Below, in pieces: positions 1-7,282 of a stretch of DNA of 24,893 bases. A program made the translations under genes and the position numbers. Source of the DNA: an uncultured Acidobacteriota bacterium (GTDB lineage: Bacteria; Acidobacteriota; JAAYUB01); NCBI GenBank assembly GCA_937925645.1, contig CALAMB010000483.1, forward strand, positions 1 to 24,893, written 5' to 3'. Within the stretch, counting starts at the first letter, position 1. Each line of letters begins with the position of its first letter. Under the pieces are notes generated by a model. It saw only the letters and a program-made list of their open reading frames with translations. It was not told where the DNA came from and did no database searches.

Positions 1-1491
1 GCCAACGGCTACCACATCGTCAACCAGAACGACTGGTTTGCCGCTGAAAACTGGGCGGGCGGCGAGTGGTGGAACCTGGTTCCCTCCCAGTGGGTGGGCA
101 CCGGCTCCGACATCTTCATCGCCGGCCCCGACACCGGGAACGACCTGTACGACGCGCCCATGACCAACTGGGCGCCGCGGCTGGGCTTCTCCTGGGATCC
201 GTTCGGCGACGGCAAGACCGCCATCCGCGGCGGCTACGGCATCAGCTTCGACCGCATGTTCGGCAACCTGCTCACCTGGAACACCTCCCAGTTGCCGTTC
301 GGCGTGGCCAACTGGCTGGATGCCCGGCCCGGCGGCACTTACGACGGCACCTACCCCGGCAACATCGGCTGGTACGGCAACGGCTATGCCCTGCCCGACG
401 TGGAACTGCACCTGCCCGCCGAAACCTGGTACGAGATGGTGCTCTACAACTACAACTGGAGCACTCCGTACATCCAGACCTGGAACCTGTCTGGCCAGCG
501 CGAGATCTGGCCCGGCAACATCATCAACCTGACTTACGCCGGCAGCGCGGGCGTCAACATGCTGGCCCGGAACAATCAGAACCAGATGTTCCATCCCTCC
601 GAAGCCACCATCCAGGGCCTGGAGGACAATCTGGGTGTCACCGCGGCCGTCCCCTGGTACGTGGTTGACTACAGCGTGCAGAACAGCCAGTGGTACCGCA
701 TCCACAACATCGACACCTACTGCCACTCCAACTACCACTCCTTCCAGGGTTCGTTCAGCCACCGCTTCCAGGACGGCCTGCAGTTCCAGGTCAACTACAC
801 CTGGTCCACGGCGTTCGACAACAACTCCGAGTCGGTGTACTCCCTGGGCAACACCAGCCCGTTCGCGTCCGACTACTACAACCTGGATTACGACCGCGGC
901 TACGCCGCCTTCGACGTCACCCAGGTGTTCAGCGGCAACTTCATCTACGAACTGCCCTTCGGCCCCGGCAAGTGGCTCGGCGGCGACTCCGAGGGCTGGC
1001 TGGCCCAGCTCATCGGCGGCTGGCAGGTCAACGGCATCGTGACCGCCAACACCGGCTACCCCCTGGACTACAAGGTCGCCCGCGATACCCTCGGCACCGG
1101 CTACACCAACAACCGCGGCCCGGCCCGGCCGAACGTCACGACCTACGAGTTCAGCACCGACGCCGCGAACAACATCATGGGTCCGACCGCGGCCAACTTC
1201 AGCTTCGCCTCCAGCGTGATCAACTTGCGCAACCCCCAGGGCGACTACTACCGCGGCAAGTTCCGTGGCCCCGGCTACTGGAACATGGACTTCTCCCTGT
1301 TCAAGGACGTCAAGCTGCCGTGGTTCACCGCGGAAGGCTCCAAGCTGCAGTTCCGCGCCGAGGCGTTCAACCTGTTCAACCACACCAACTACACCAACCC
1401 CAGCACCACGCTCACCAGCGTCAACCTGGGCAAGACCTTCAGCGCCTACTCCAACCGGCAGATCCAGTTCGGCCTGAAGTTCATCTTCTAG
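1..1491 (+). CDS. TonB-dependent receptor, Oar-like (C-terminal part, 5' end outside window)
   Basis: The reading frame is open from base 1, so the N-terminus (signal peptide, carboxypeptidase-like domain, plug) lies outside the window; about 496 residues remain. The visible part is the outer-membrane beta-barrel, rich in Tyr, Asn, Trp and Phe with alternating aromatic strands. Recognisable family phrases include APRLGFSWDPFGDGKTAIRG near residue 54, VFSGNFIYELPFGPGKWLGG near 310, LIGGWQVNG near 336 and FRAEAFNLFNHTNY near 452. The protein ends in Phe (QFGLKFIF), the usual C-terminal signal for barrel insertion by the BAM complex. Such receptors are abundant in Acidobacteriota and are thought to import large substrates such as glycans or peptides; the substrate cannot be read here. 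The gene is followed 21 bases later by a strong terminator, so it ends its own transcript. Confidence 0.9.
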   Translation, partial: ANGYHIVNQNDWFAAENWAGGEWWNLVPSQWVGTGSDIFIAGPDTGNDLYDAPMTNWAPRLGFSWDPFGDGKTAIRGGYGISFDRMFGNLLTWNTSQLPFGVANWLDARPGGTYDGTYPGNIGWYGNGYALPDVELHLPAETWYEMVLYNYNWSTPYIQTWNLSGQREIWPGNIINLTYAGSAGVNMLARNNQNQMFHPSEATIQGLEDNLGVTAAVPWYVVDYSVQNSQWYRIHNIDTYCHSNYHSFQGSFSHRFQDGLQFQVNYTWSTAFDNNSESVYSLGNTSPFASDYYNLDYDRGYAAFDVTQVFSGNFIYELPFGPGKWLGGDSEGWLAQLIGGWQVNGIVTANTGYPLDYKVARDTLGTGYTNNRGPARPNVTTYEFSTDAANNIMGPTAANFSFASSVINLRNPQGDYYRGKFRGPGYWNMDFSLFKDVKLPWFTAEGSKLQFRAEAFNLFNHTNYTNPSTTLTSVNLGKTFSAYSNRQIQFGLKFIF

Positions 1492-1512
1492 TCGAACCCG
1501 TTCGTCACCTCC

Positions 1513-1544
1513 AAGGGCCTTCCTTCGGGAAGGCCCTTTTTTTT
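1513..1544 (+). terminator. Rho-independent terminator of the TonB-dependent receptor gene
   Basis: A perfect 11-bp stem (1513-1523 with 1528-1538) encloses a TTCG tetraloop and runs into eight consecutive T residues (1537-1544). It lies 21 bases after the receptor stop codon. This is a textbook intrinsic terminator. Confidence 0.95.
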
Positions 1545-1567
1545 GATCGTAATTCGAAATCGTCATC

Positions 1568-1623
1568 GAGGTTCGGGATTCGAGGCCAGAGGCTAGAGGC
1601 TCGGGGCTCGGGGTTCGGGGCTC
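1568..1623 (+). repeat. Eight in-phase degenerate heptamers (consensus GRGGYTC)
   Basis: Read in steps of seven, bases 1568-1623 give GAGGTTC, GGGATTC, GAGGCCA, GAGGCTA, GAGGCTC, GGGGCTC, GGGGTTC, GGGGCTC. The phase is kept for eight units with no insertion, and changes are nearly all purine-for-purine or pyrimidine-for-pyrimidine. The array is intergenic, after the receptor terminator and before the GWxTD promoter. It resembles the short tandemly repeated heptamers known from some cyanobacteria in form only; its function is unknown. Confidence 0.75.
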
Positions 1624-1670
1624 GTTCCCGTAACGCGGACACCGGACTAGCCCCTCCCGCCGGAATACGC

Positions 1671-1676
1671 TATAAT
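1671..1676 (+). promoter_or_regulatory. Putative -10 box for the GWxTD gene
   Basis: A perfect TATAAT sits 77 bases upstream of the chosen ATG at 1753, giving a leader of about 70 bases. No convincing -35 hexamer is seen 16 to 18 bases upstream, so the call rests on the -10 match in otherwise GC-rich DNA. Confidence 0.45.
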
Positions 1677-1752
1677 TAGCGGTCGCGGAGTGAAATTTTT
1701 CCGCTGCCGCGCATCTTATATAGGGTGTCAACTTGAACGAGGAGCGCACACC

Positions 1753-3378
1753 ATGCGACGCATCGCTGCTTTGACCCTGATAATCGTCACCTCCGGCCTG
1801 GTCTGTCTCGCCGGACCGGCGGTCTTCGGCCAGGACAAGAAGCCGAAGAAAGAGAACCAGCAGGAGGAGCTGCAGAAGCACTACCGGAAGTGGCTCGAGG
1901 AGGATGTCTACCACATCGTCTCAACGGAGGAGAAGAGCGTCTTTCGGAAACTGACCACCGACGAGGAGCGGGACCAGTTCATCGAGCAGTTCTGGAAGCG
2001 GCGCGATCCGGATCCGAAGACGCCGTACAACGAATTCAAGGAAGAGCACTACCGCCGCATCGCCTACGTCAACGAGCACTTCACCTGCGGCATCCCCGGC
2101 TGGAAGACCGACCGCGGCATGGTCTACATCAAGTACGGCCCGCCCGACCGCATCGACGACTACGTCTACGGCTCCGGCTACGACCGGCCCGCCTGGGAGG
2201 GTGGCGGCCAGACGAAGGTGTTCCCCACCCAGTACTGGGAGTACCGGAATATCGAGGGCATCGGCAGCGACATCGAGCTGGAGTTCGTGGACTCCACCGG
2301 GAGCAACCTGTACACCCTCGAGATGGACGTCAACAAGAAGGACATCCTGCTCCACGCCAGCTCGGGCGGCCGGACCATGGCCGAGCAGCGCGGCGAGGCC
2401 AACGTGGCGGACCGGGTCTCCGGCCGCATGGATGCCGGCGATTCGACGAATCCGTACTACAAGCTGCGCGAGAAGGACCGCCCCTTCGCCAAGTACGAGC
2501 TGTTGGCCAACATGAGCAAGCCGCCCGAGATCAAGTACAAGGACCTCCGCTCCATCGTCGACACCCGGATCATGTACAACCTGGTCCCGTTCCAGGCCCG
2601 CGTGGACTACATCAAGATTTCCGAGCAGCAGGTCCTGGTGCCGGTGACGCTGCGCGTCCTCAACGGCGACATCAGTTTCAAGGAGCGGTCGTTCGGCGTG
2701 TCCCGCGGCACGGTGAACATCTACGGTATCGTGACCACGGTGAGCGGCAACTTCGTCCAGGAGTTTGAGGACGACATCGTCCGCGACGCCAAGACCGACG
2801 AGCTGAAGTCCATCCAGCAGGATCACTCCTCGTACCAGAAGCTGATTCTGCTGGGGCCCGGGCTGTACAAGCTGGGCCTCGTGGTGAAGGACCTGGAGAG
2901 CGGACGCATCGGCATGCAGGAGCTGCGCCTCAACGTGCCCAGCTACCAGCCGGCCCAGTTGAACAGCTCGTCGATGATCATCGCGCGGCAGGTGCAGAAG
3001 ATCACCGATCCCGATTCCGACATCGGCCAGTTCGTGCTGGGCGACGTGAAGATCATTCCCGAATTCGAGAAGCGGTTCCAGCTCCGCGATCCCCTGTGGG
3101 TGTACATGCAGGTGTACAGCATGGGCATCGACCAGAACCGCCTCCAGCCCGACATCGAGCTGGAATACGTGGTGGAGCGCGACGGCGCCGAGTTCGTCCG
3201 GTTCCAGGACCTGGCCGGCGACACCTTCAAGTTCGTCTCCGGCGACCGCATCGTCATCACCGGGCGCCTGCCGCTCCAACGGTTCATCCCCGGACACTAC
3301 ACGCTCCGGATCCGGATCCACGACCGGATCACCGGGCAGGACATGGAGCGGACCGAGCGGTTCGAAGTCGCGTCCTGA
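1753..3378 (+). CDS. GWxTD domain-containing exported protein
   Basis: The 541-residue protein begins with a Sec-type signal peptide (MRR, a hydrophobic stretch at about 5-20, likely cleavage after AVFG near 26). The N-terminal half carries the GWxTD domain. A helical segment with FWKRRDPDP (about 80-88) and HYRRIAYVNEHF (99-110) leads to GWKTDRGMVYIKYGPPDR (116-133), which contains the diagnostic motif. The C-terminal part is predicted beta-rich with no motif I recognise. The family is common in Acidobacteriota and Bacteroidota and its biochemical role is unknown; location is probably periplasmic or envelope-associated. An in-frame GTG at 1690 would add 21 residues, but the ATG at 1753 has AGGAG at 1740-1744 and starts directly with the signal peptide, so it is preferred. 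The gene appears monocistronic. Confidence 0.88.
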   Translation: MRRIAALTLIIVTSGLVCLAGPAVFGQDKKPKKENQQEELQKHYRKWLEEDVYHIVSTEEKSVFRKLTTDEERDQFIEQFWKRRDPDPKTPYNEFKEEHYRRIAYVNEHFTCGIPGWKTDRGMVYIKYGPPDRIDDYVYGSGYDRPAWEGGGQTKVFPTQYWEYRNIEGIGSDIELEFVDSTGSNLYTLEMDVNKKDILLHASSGGRTMAEQRGEANVADRVSGRMDAGDSTNPYYKLREKDRPFAKYELLANMSKPPEIKYKDLRSIVDTRIMYNLVPFQARVDYIKISEQQVLVPVTLRVLNGDISFKERSFGVSRGTVNIYGIVTTVSGNFVQEFEDDIVRDAKTDELKSIQQDHSSYQKLILLGPGLYKLGLVVKDLESGRIGMQELRLNVPSYQPAQLNSSSMIIARQVQKITDPDSDIGQFVLGDVKIIPEFEKRFQLRDPLWVYMQVYSMGIDQNRLQPDIELEYVVERDGAEFVRFQDLAGDTFKFVSGDRIVITGRLPLQRFIPGHYTLRIRIHDRITGQDMERTERFEVAS

Positions 3379-3411
3379 CGGCCGGGATTTCCCGCCGAAA
3401 ATTCAACGGGT

Positions 3412-3436
3412 GATGGCCGGCCACCGGCCGGCCATC
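3412..3436. other. Strong GC-rich hairpin between GWxTD gene and grpE
   Basis: A perfect 11-bp inverted repeat, GATGGCCGGCC with GGCCGGCCATC, flanks a 3-base loop (3423-3425). No T-tract follows on either strand, so it is not a canonical intrinsic terminator. It lies between the GWxTD stop (3378) and the grpE start (3479). It could be an atypical terminator, an mRNA stabiliser or part of the grpE leader. Confidence 0.6.
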
Positions 3437-3478
3437 CGCCGGACGGCGTTCCGGCATCCCCGGGAGGCATCGCAACCC

Positions 3479-4147
3479 ATGAGCGCCCGCAAGAAACATA
3501 CCCGGCCCGATCCCGCCGCCCCGGCCGCGGCGCCGACCGCCGAGCTGAAGGCGGTGGCCGGCGAAGTGCCCGAAGTCAAGGTGGTGGACCGCCGCTTCTG
3601 GGCGCAGCATCCGGACGGGGCGGATGGCGACGGGCCGTCGCCGGAGCTAGACCTCAAGCCCACGTACGTCCAGGAACTGGAAGCCCGGCTGGCCGAGGTG
3701 AAGGCGCGCCATGCCGAGAGTGTCGCGGAGTACCGCGCCGAGACCGGACGCATCCAGGAACGGCTCAGCCGCGAAATGGAACGGCGCCTCGATGAGGAAA
3801 GGGGGAAAATCCTTCTGGAGTTCGTCGACGTGATGGACTCCCTGGACCTGGCGGCCGGCCACGCCCAGGCCCAGGCCGGCGCCGAGGCGATCCGCCAGGG
3901 GATCGAGCTGGTCCGGGACAGCTTCCGCCGCAAGCTGGAGCGCCTCGGTCTCGAGCCCGTGGGCGCGGTGGGGGAGGCGTTCGATCCGAACATCCACGAG
4001 GCGATCGGGATGCGGGCGGTGGACGACGCCGCCGCCAACGACACCGTCCTGGCTGTCCATCAGGTGGGGTATCGTTTGGGTGATCGTCTCGTGCGGCCCG
4101 CCCGGGTGGAAGTGGGGCGCCATTCCGGCGACACGCCGGCAGTCTGA
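3479..4147 (+). CDS. grpE: Nucleotide exchange factor GrpE
   Basis: GrpE exchanges ADP for ATP on DnaK in the cytoplasmic Hsp70 cycle. This 222-residue product has a Pro/Ala-rich disordered N-terminus (1-55), a long helical coiled coil (about 62-115, with YVQELEARLAEVKARHAESV) and the C-terminal beta domain. That domain carries the family signature: FDPNIHEAIG (168-177), followed by VHQVGYRLGDRLVRPARVEV (193-212). The ATG at 3479 is preferred over an in-frame ATG at 3410 because GGAGG lies at 3463-3467 and the upstream 23 codons fall on a hairpin. The gene is apart from dnaK (about 7.7 kb away, opposite strand), unlike the common hrcA-grpE-dnaK-dnaJ cluster. I see no CIRCE element upstream. 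It converges on the exonuclease gene with 30 bases between stops. Confidence 0.93.
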   Translation: MSARKKHTRPDPAAPAAAPTAELKAVAGEVPEVKVVDRRFWAQHPDGADGDGPSPELDLKPTYVQELEARLAEVKARHAESVAEYRAETGRIQERLSREMERRLDEERGKILLEFVDVMDSLDLAAGHAQAQAGAEAIRQGIELVRDSFRRKLERLGLEPVGAVGEAFDPNIHEAIGMRAVDDAAANDTVLAVHQVGYRLGDRLVRPARVEVGRHSGDTPAV

Positions 4148-4177
4148 CGCCCGGTCCCGAGCCGCCCGCCCGCCCGA

Positions 4178-5365
4178 TCATTCCGGCGGCTGATTCCGCC
4201 GGAGCTTTAACGCCAATCGCGCGCGCCGGTGCGCCAGCCGCTCCCGGAGCCCGTCCGCGTCCGGCCGCCGCCGGACGATCTCAAAAAACGTATCGCAGTG
4301 CGCCGCCGCCCGCGCGAAATCCCGGAGCACGTGCTCCTCGTGGATGAGCACGACCTCGAAACACTCCGTCGCCTGGTCCGGCCGGTGCTCGCTCAGGTGC
4401 AGCGCCAGGCGGTAGGCGTCCTCCAGCTCGCCGGCCCGCTTGCAGAGGCGGGCCAGGGTGAGCCCCAAACCGGCGTGCCGCCGGCCCGCCTCCTCGAGCG
4501 CTTCGCCATGGACCGCCCGCAGGCGGCGGAACTCCTCGATGCGGCCGTGCTGGAGCTGAGCCCGCAGGAGGCACTCCAGCGCCCGCGGATCGCGAGGCAG
4601 CTCCACCGACAGCCGGATGTTGAGCGCGCCGACCAGCGCGGCCATGCCCACGAGGTCCAGCCGGTTGTGGTGGATCACCGCCTCCAGCGGCGCCGGATCG
4701 CGCTGGCGCAGGTAGCGGAAATACAGGTCCGGAATCATCCAGCCGGGCAGGTCGCCCTCGCGCTGGAAGCGCAGCGCGGCCTGTTCCAGGTTCTGCAGGG
4801 TGCAGCTTCCGATGACGGGCCGCCAATACCGCCGGGACGGATGCAACAGATCCAGCACCGGCAGCTCCCGCATCCGCATGCCGTTCAGGACCATCCGCGT
4901 CTGCAGGAGCGGCAGGTCGTACGTCTTGCCGTTGAAACAGACCACCAGGTCGTGCGTTGCCAGTTCGGTCGCGATCAGCTCCAGGAACGGTTTTTCCCAC
5001 CGCGGGTCCGGCAGGAAGTATTGGCGCACCACCAGCTCGTCGTCCGCGCAGTCGGCCAGACCCATGAGGAAAATGTGGGTGCCCGTGCCGCCCGCCAGGC
5101 CGGTGGTCTCCGTATCCAGCAGCAGCATCCGGCCGGCGTAGCCCGTCTCGGGCCCGTCGAGTCCGGCCAGCCGCATCAGGTTGTAACTGATCGTCGAGCC
5201 GGCCGCCAGCGGCACGTCGCCGTGGCGGTGCTTCAGCGGATAGCGCGTGACCCGCGGGGCCAGGTCCGGCGGCGGCGCGCCGGCCGCATCTGCCGCCGCT
5301 GCAGCAGGCGGAGCCGGACCCGACCGGCCGGCCAACAGTTGACGAAGCCGCTCCTTCCGATCCAT
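4178..5365 (-). CDS. YprB-like ribonuclease H-fold exonuclease with C-terminal helical extension
   Basis: The 395-residue protein has a Pro/Ala-rich N-terminus, then a DEDD-type 3'-5' exonuclease domain. DTETTGLAGGTGTHIF (84-99) supplies the first Asp/Glu pair, FNGKTYDLPLL (144-154) the second Asp, and HHNRLD (232-237) the last His/Asp. The block HPSRRYWRP and the IPDLYFRYLR segment between them are typical of the YprB/RNase_H_2 family. The region from about 260 to the end is helical and Arg/Leu-rich, possibly TPR-like. The substrate (DNA or RNA) is not known. A GTG at 5392 would add nine residues; the ATG at 5365 is preferred because a TATACT box lies seven bases upstream, which would make the transcript leaderless. 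The gene is minus strand and divergent from the H1-like gene. Confidence 0.85.
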   Translation of the reverse strand: MDRKERLRQLLAGRSGPAPPAAAAADAAGAPPPDLAPRVTRYPLKHRHGDVPLAAGSTISYNLMRLAGLDGPETGYAGRMLLLDTETTGLAGGTGTHIFLMGLADCADDELVVRQYFLPDPRWEKPFLELIATELATHDLVVCFNGKTYDLPLLQTRMVLNGMRMRELPVLDLLHPSRRYWRPVIGSCTLQNLEQAALRFQREGDLPGWMIPDLYFRYLRQRDPAPLEAVIHHNRLDLVGMAALVGALNIRLSVELPRDPRALECLLRAQLQHGRIEEFRRLRAVHGEALEEAGRRHAGLGLTLARLCKRAGELEDAYRLALHLSEHRPDQATECFEVVLIHEEHVLRDFARAAAHCDTFFEIVRRRPDADGLRERLAHRRARLALKLRRNQPPE

Positions 5366-5372
5366 GGGAGAG

Positions 5373-5401
5373 AGTATACCGGCTGCGTGCACCGATTGGA
5401 A
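5373..5401 (-). promoter_or_regulatory. Putative promoter of the YprB-like gene, nearly leaderless
   Basis: On the minus strand TTCCAA (5401-5396) and TATACT (5378-5373) are separated by 17 bases. The ATG at 5365 begins seven bases after the -10 box, so the predicted transcription start falls at or within a base or two of the start codon. No Shine-Dalgarno sequence is visible, consistent with a leaderless message. Confidence 0.5.
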
Positions 5402-5455
5402 GCACCGGCAATTTTTGACATTTTTCAGGTATCCGCAACAACCCGCGCAAAACCG

Positions 5456-5464
5456 TGCTACAAT
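5456..5464 (+). promoter_or_regulatory. Putative extended -10 promoter of the H1-like gene
   Basis: TGC followed by TACAAT (TGnTACAAT) matches an extended -10 element. It sits about 30 bases upstream of the ATG at 5494, with AGGAG between them at 5481-5485. A TTGACA at 5415-5420 is too far upstream to be its -35. Confidence 0.5.
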
Positions 5465-5493
5465 GATCCCCGAATTCCGGCAGGAGATCGGCT

Positions 5494-6339
5494 ATGGCAA
5501 CACATCCGACGGCCAAACCGGTAAAACAAGCGGGCAAGAAGAAGTTGAAAGCCTCGCCTCCAGCCAGAAAACAGGAGAAACCCAGACCAAGTCGTCCGGC
5601 GAAACAAGCGGTGATTTCAAAGCCGTCCGCGCCCGCCGTGAAGAAAGCGGGAAAACCCCAGAAGGCCCAGCCGGCGAAACCGGCGGCAGCGGCCAAGAAG
5701 ACCGCCCCAGCGGCGAAGAAAGCAATGTCCGCGAAAAAAATCGCCCCGGCCGCCAGGAAGCCGGCGCCGAAGACAAAAGCGGTGATTGCGAAAAAAGTCG
5801 CCCCGGCCGCCAGAAAGCCGGCGCCAAAGACAAAAGCGGAGATCGCGAAAAAAGTCGCTCCGCCCGCCAGGAAGCCGGCGCCGAAGACAAAAGCGGTGAT
5901 CGCGAAAAAAGTCGCTCCGGCCGCCAGGAAGCCGGTGCCGGCCCGACCGAACCAACCGCAAAAAACAGCCTCGACCGTAAAACCGGCTGCCTCAGCAGCC
6001 AGGAAGCCTGAAAAACACAAGAAGAGCCAGCCTATGGAACACGTAGAAAAACCGAAGAAAACTCCTGTGGTGAAACCGCCCAAGCCGCCCAAGCCGCCCA
6101 AGCTCACCGAAGCCGAAAAGAAAAGCCAGGCCATCATGACGGAGTGGCGCAACGCCACCGCCGAAGTCCCCGAAGACGATTACAAGCCGTACATCATCAA
6201 CGGCGTCTTCAACGAGGACGACCTGATCAGCCACCCCGCGTTCGGCAAAGGGAAAGTGGTCCAGATCACCGGCATCGGGAAGATGGAAGTGCTGTTCGCC
6301 GACGGCGTCCGCCGGCTGATCTTCAACCGTCGAACCTGA
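5494..6339 (+). CDS. Histone H1-like Lys/Ala/Pro-rich repeat protein with C-terminal beta domain
   Basis: The 281-residue protein has two parts. Residues 1-205 are extremely basic and low-complexity (Lys, Ala, Pro), like eukaryotic H1 tails and bacterial H1-like proteins that bind DNA non-specifically. They include a 19-residue unit, AARKPAPKTKAVIAKKVAP, repeated three times (86-142) plus a partial fourth copy. Residues 228-281 form a compact acidic/neutral domain with FNEDDLISHPAFGKGKV and MEVLFADGVRRLIF. This resembles a small beta-barrel module seen at the C-terminus of uncharacterised proteins in which Phe-Gly-x-Gly-x-Val is followed by a DG-R-L strand. A role in nucleoid organisation is inferred from composition only. 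The start is supported by AGGAG at 5481-5485. The stop lies inside the 3' end of the convergent yfiH-like gene (17-bp overlap). Confidence 0.75.
   Translation: MATHPTAKPVKQAGKKKLKASPPARKQEKPRPSRPAKQAVISKPSAPAVKKAGKPQKAQPAKPAAAAKKTAPAAKKAMSAKKIAPAARKPAPKTKAVIAKKVAPAARKPAPKTKAEIAKKVAPPARKPAPKTKAVIAKKVAPAARKPVPARPNQPQKTASTVKPAASAARKPEKHKKSQPMEHVEKPKKTPVVKPPKPPKPPKLTEAEKKSQAIMTEWRNATAEVPEDDYKPYIINGVFNEDDLISHPAFGKGKVVQITGIGKMEVLFADGVRRLIFNRRT
5749..5940 (+). repeat. 57-bp tandem repeats inside the H1-like gene
   Basis: Three near-identical 57-bp units (5749-5805, 5806-5862, 5863-5919) and a 21-base partial copy encode the 19-residue repeat. Differences are few, for example the Val codon GTG replaced by GAG in the second unit. 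Such conserved direct repeats can change copy number by slippage or recombination. Confidence 0.85.
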
Positions 6340-7057
6340 TCCAGTGGTAGAGCCGCCCGGCACCCTCCCCCTGCCGGCGGTACGAGAAGAACAACGCCCC
6401 CCAGCAGCAGGTGCACAGGACGGAGGCGTCCGTGTGCCCGGGCCGGACGCCGGCCTGACGCAGCGCCGCCGCCACACAGGCGCGCAGGTCCAGGTGCGTC
6501 TTGCCGCCGGTCCGCCGGGTGACCGCGCCGGGAAACCGGCCGGCGAATCGATCGGCCACGTCTTCCCCCACCGCGTAGCAGCACGCCTGGATGCCCGGTC
6601 CGACCGCCGCGCGGATGTCCGCCGGATCGCACCCCCAGTCGTCGGCCATCCGCCGCACGGCGGCCCCGCAGATATCCGCCGCAGTCCCCCGCCAGCCGGA
6701 ATGGACGGCCGCCGCCACCCGACGGGCCGGATCGTACAGGAGCACCGGCAGACAGTCGGCGGTCTGGACGACCAGGGTGATGCCGGCGACATCCGTGACC
6801 AGGGCGTCGCCCGCCGGCGGCGCCGCGTCATCCAGCGGTGCCCCGCTGTCAGCCAGGATCGTCCCCGTCGCCGAGCGCGTCACCCGAACCACCCGCGCGG
6901 AGTGAATCTGCCGCAACATCGCCCAGTCGGCGCCGGCCGCCGCCCAAGCCGCCGCGCCGCCGCGGCGGGTGCCGAAGCCATGCCGCACGGGCAAAGCTCG
7001 AAAGAGAGTTGATTTCAAAAAGAGGCTGCTGTTAGTATAGTCGAAGTAGAATGCCAT
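6323..7057 (-). CDS. YfiH/PgeF family (purine nucleoside phosphorylase / polyphenol oxidase-like) protein
   Basis: The 244-residue protein carries the family's metal/active-site motifs: QIHSARV with His52, GDALVTD (83-89), TADCLPVLL with Cys102, VHSGWRGTA with His119, GPGIQACCYAVG (153-164) and a C-terminal CTCC...FFSYRRQG block (215-230). Members were first called laccase-like. Characterised homologues act as zinc-dependent purine nucleoside phosphorylases or deaminases, and some influence peptidoglycan precursor fidelity. The exact role here is not decided by sequence. Between GFGTRRGG (27-34) and QIHSARV the usual segment of some 30 residues is shortened to about 15. Start: the ATG at 7057 lies 44 bases after a strong -10 box; no clear Shine-Dalgarno is present. 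The 3' end overlaps the H1-like gene. Confidence 0.85.
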   Translation of the reverse strand: MAFYFDYTNSSLFLKSTLFRALPVRHGFGTRRGGAAAWAAAGADWAMLRQIHSARVVRVTRSATGTILADSGAPLDDAAPPAGDALVTDVAGITLVVQTADCLPVLLYDPARRVAAAVHSGWRGTAADICGAAVRRMADDWGCDPADIRAAVGPGIQACCYAVGEDVADRFAGRFPGAVTRRTGGKTHLDLRACVAAALRQAGVRPGHTDASVLCTCCWGALFFSYRRQGEGAGRLYHWIRFDG

Positions 7058-7101
7058 CGTGGATATTGACCGACCATTTGCACCGTGATTTCAGATGAAC
7101 C

Positions 7102-7131
7102 ATTATAGCCGCCTGCCCGCCCTCGTCTCAA
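7102..7131 (-). promoter_or_regulatory. Sigma-70-type promoter of the yfiH-like gene
   Basis: On the minus strand TTGAGA (7131-7126) is 18 bases from a perfect TATAAT (7107-7102). Start codon 7057 lies 44 bases downstream of the -10. This is the best matched promoter in the window. The rest of the 225-base divergent gap to the Lon gene is GC-rich, and no clear plus-strand promoter is seen in it. Confidence 0.6.
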
Positions 7132-7282
7132 CCGCGACGGGAAGGCGCCGGCCTGCCCGGCCGCGTCACCGGCCGCCCGGGTTCGCCGCGCCGGGCACGG
7201 CCGCCGGCAGACGGGCGCGCGGCTAACGCCGGCACAGCGCGGCATTGACCGCCGCAGCGCAAGTATCGCGAAGGAGTCCAGC

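Noticed and set aside
4182..4203. Inverted repeat TCCGGCGG...CCGCCGGA at the 3' end of the YprB-like gene as a terminator
   Set aside because: It lies inside the coding end and has no T-run on either strand; such GC-rich pairings are common by chance at this base composition.
5415..5420. TTGACA as the -35 of the H1-like gene
   Set aside because: It is 38 bases from the TACAAT box, far beyond the 16-18 base spacing, and the extended -10 explains that promoter better.
4281..6158. Long minus-strand open frame spanning the YprB-like gene and the H1-like gene
   Set aside because: It runs out of frame over the YprB-like gene and antisense over the H1-like gene. Its composition (Phe/Gly/Ala repeats) merely mirrors the repeat codons.
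6323..7057. Calling the YfiH-family gene a multicopper laccase
   Set aside because: The His/Cys motifs are those of the YfiH/PgeF family, and no multicopper oxidase HxH or HCH motifs are present.
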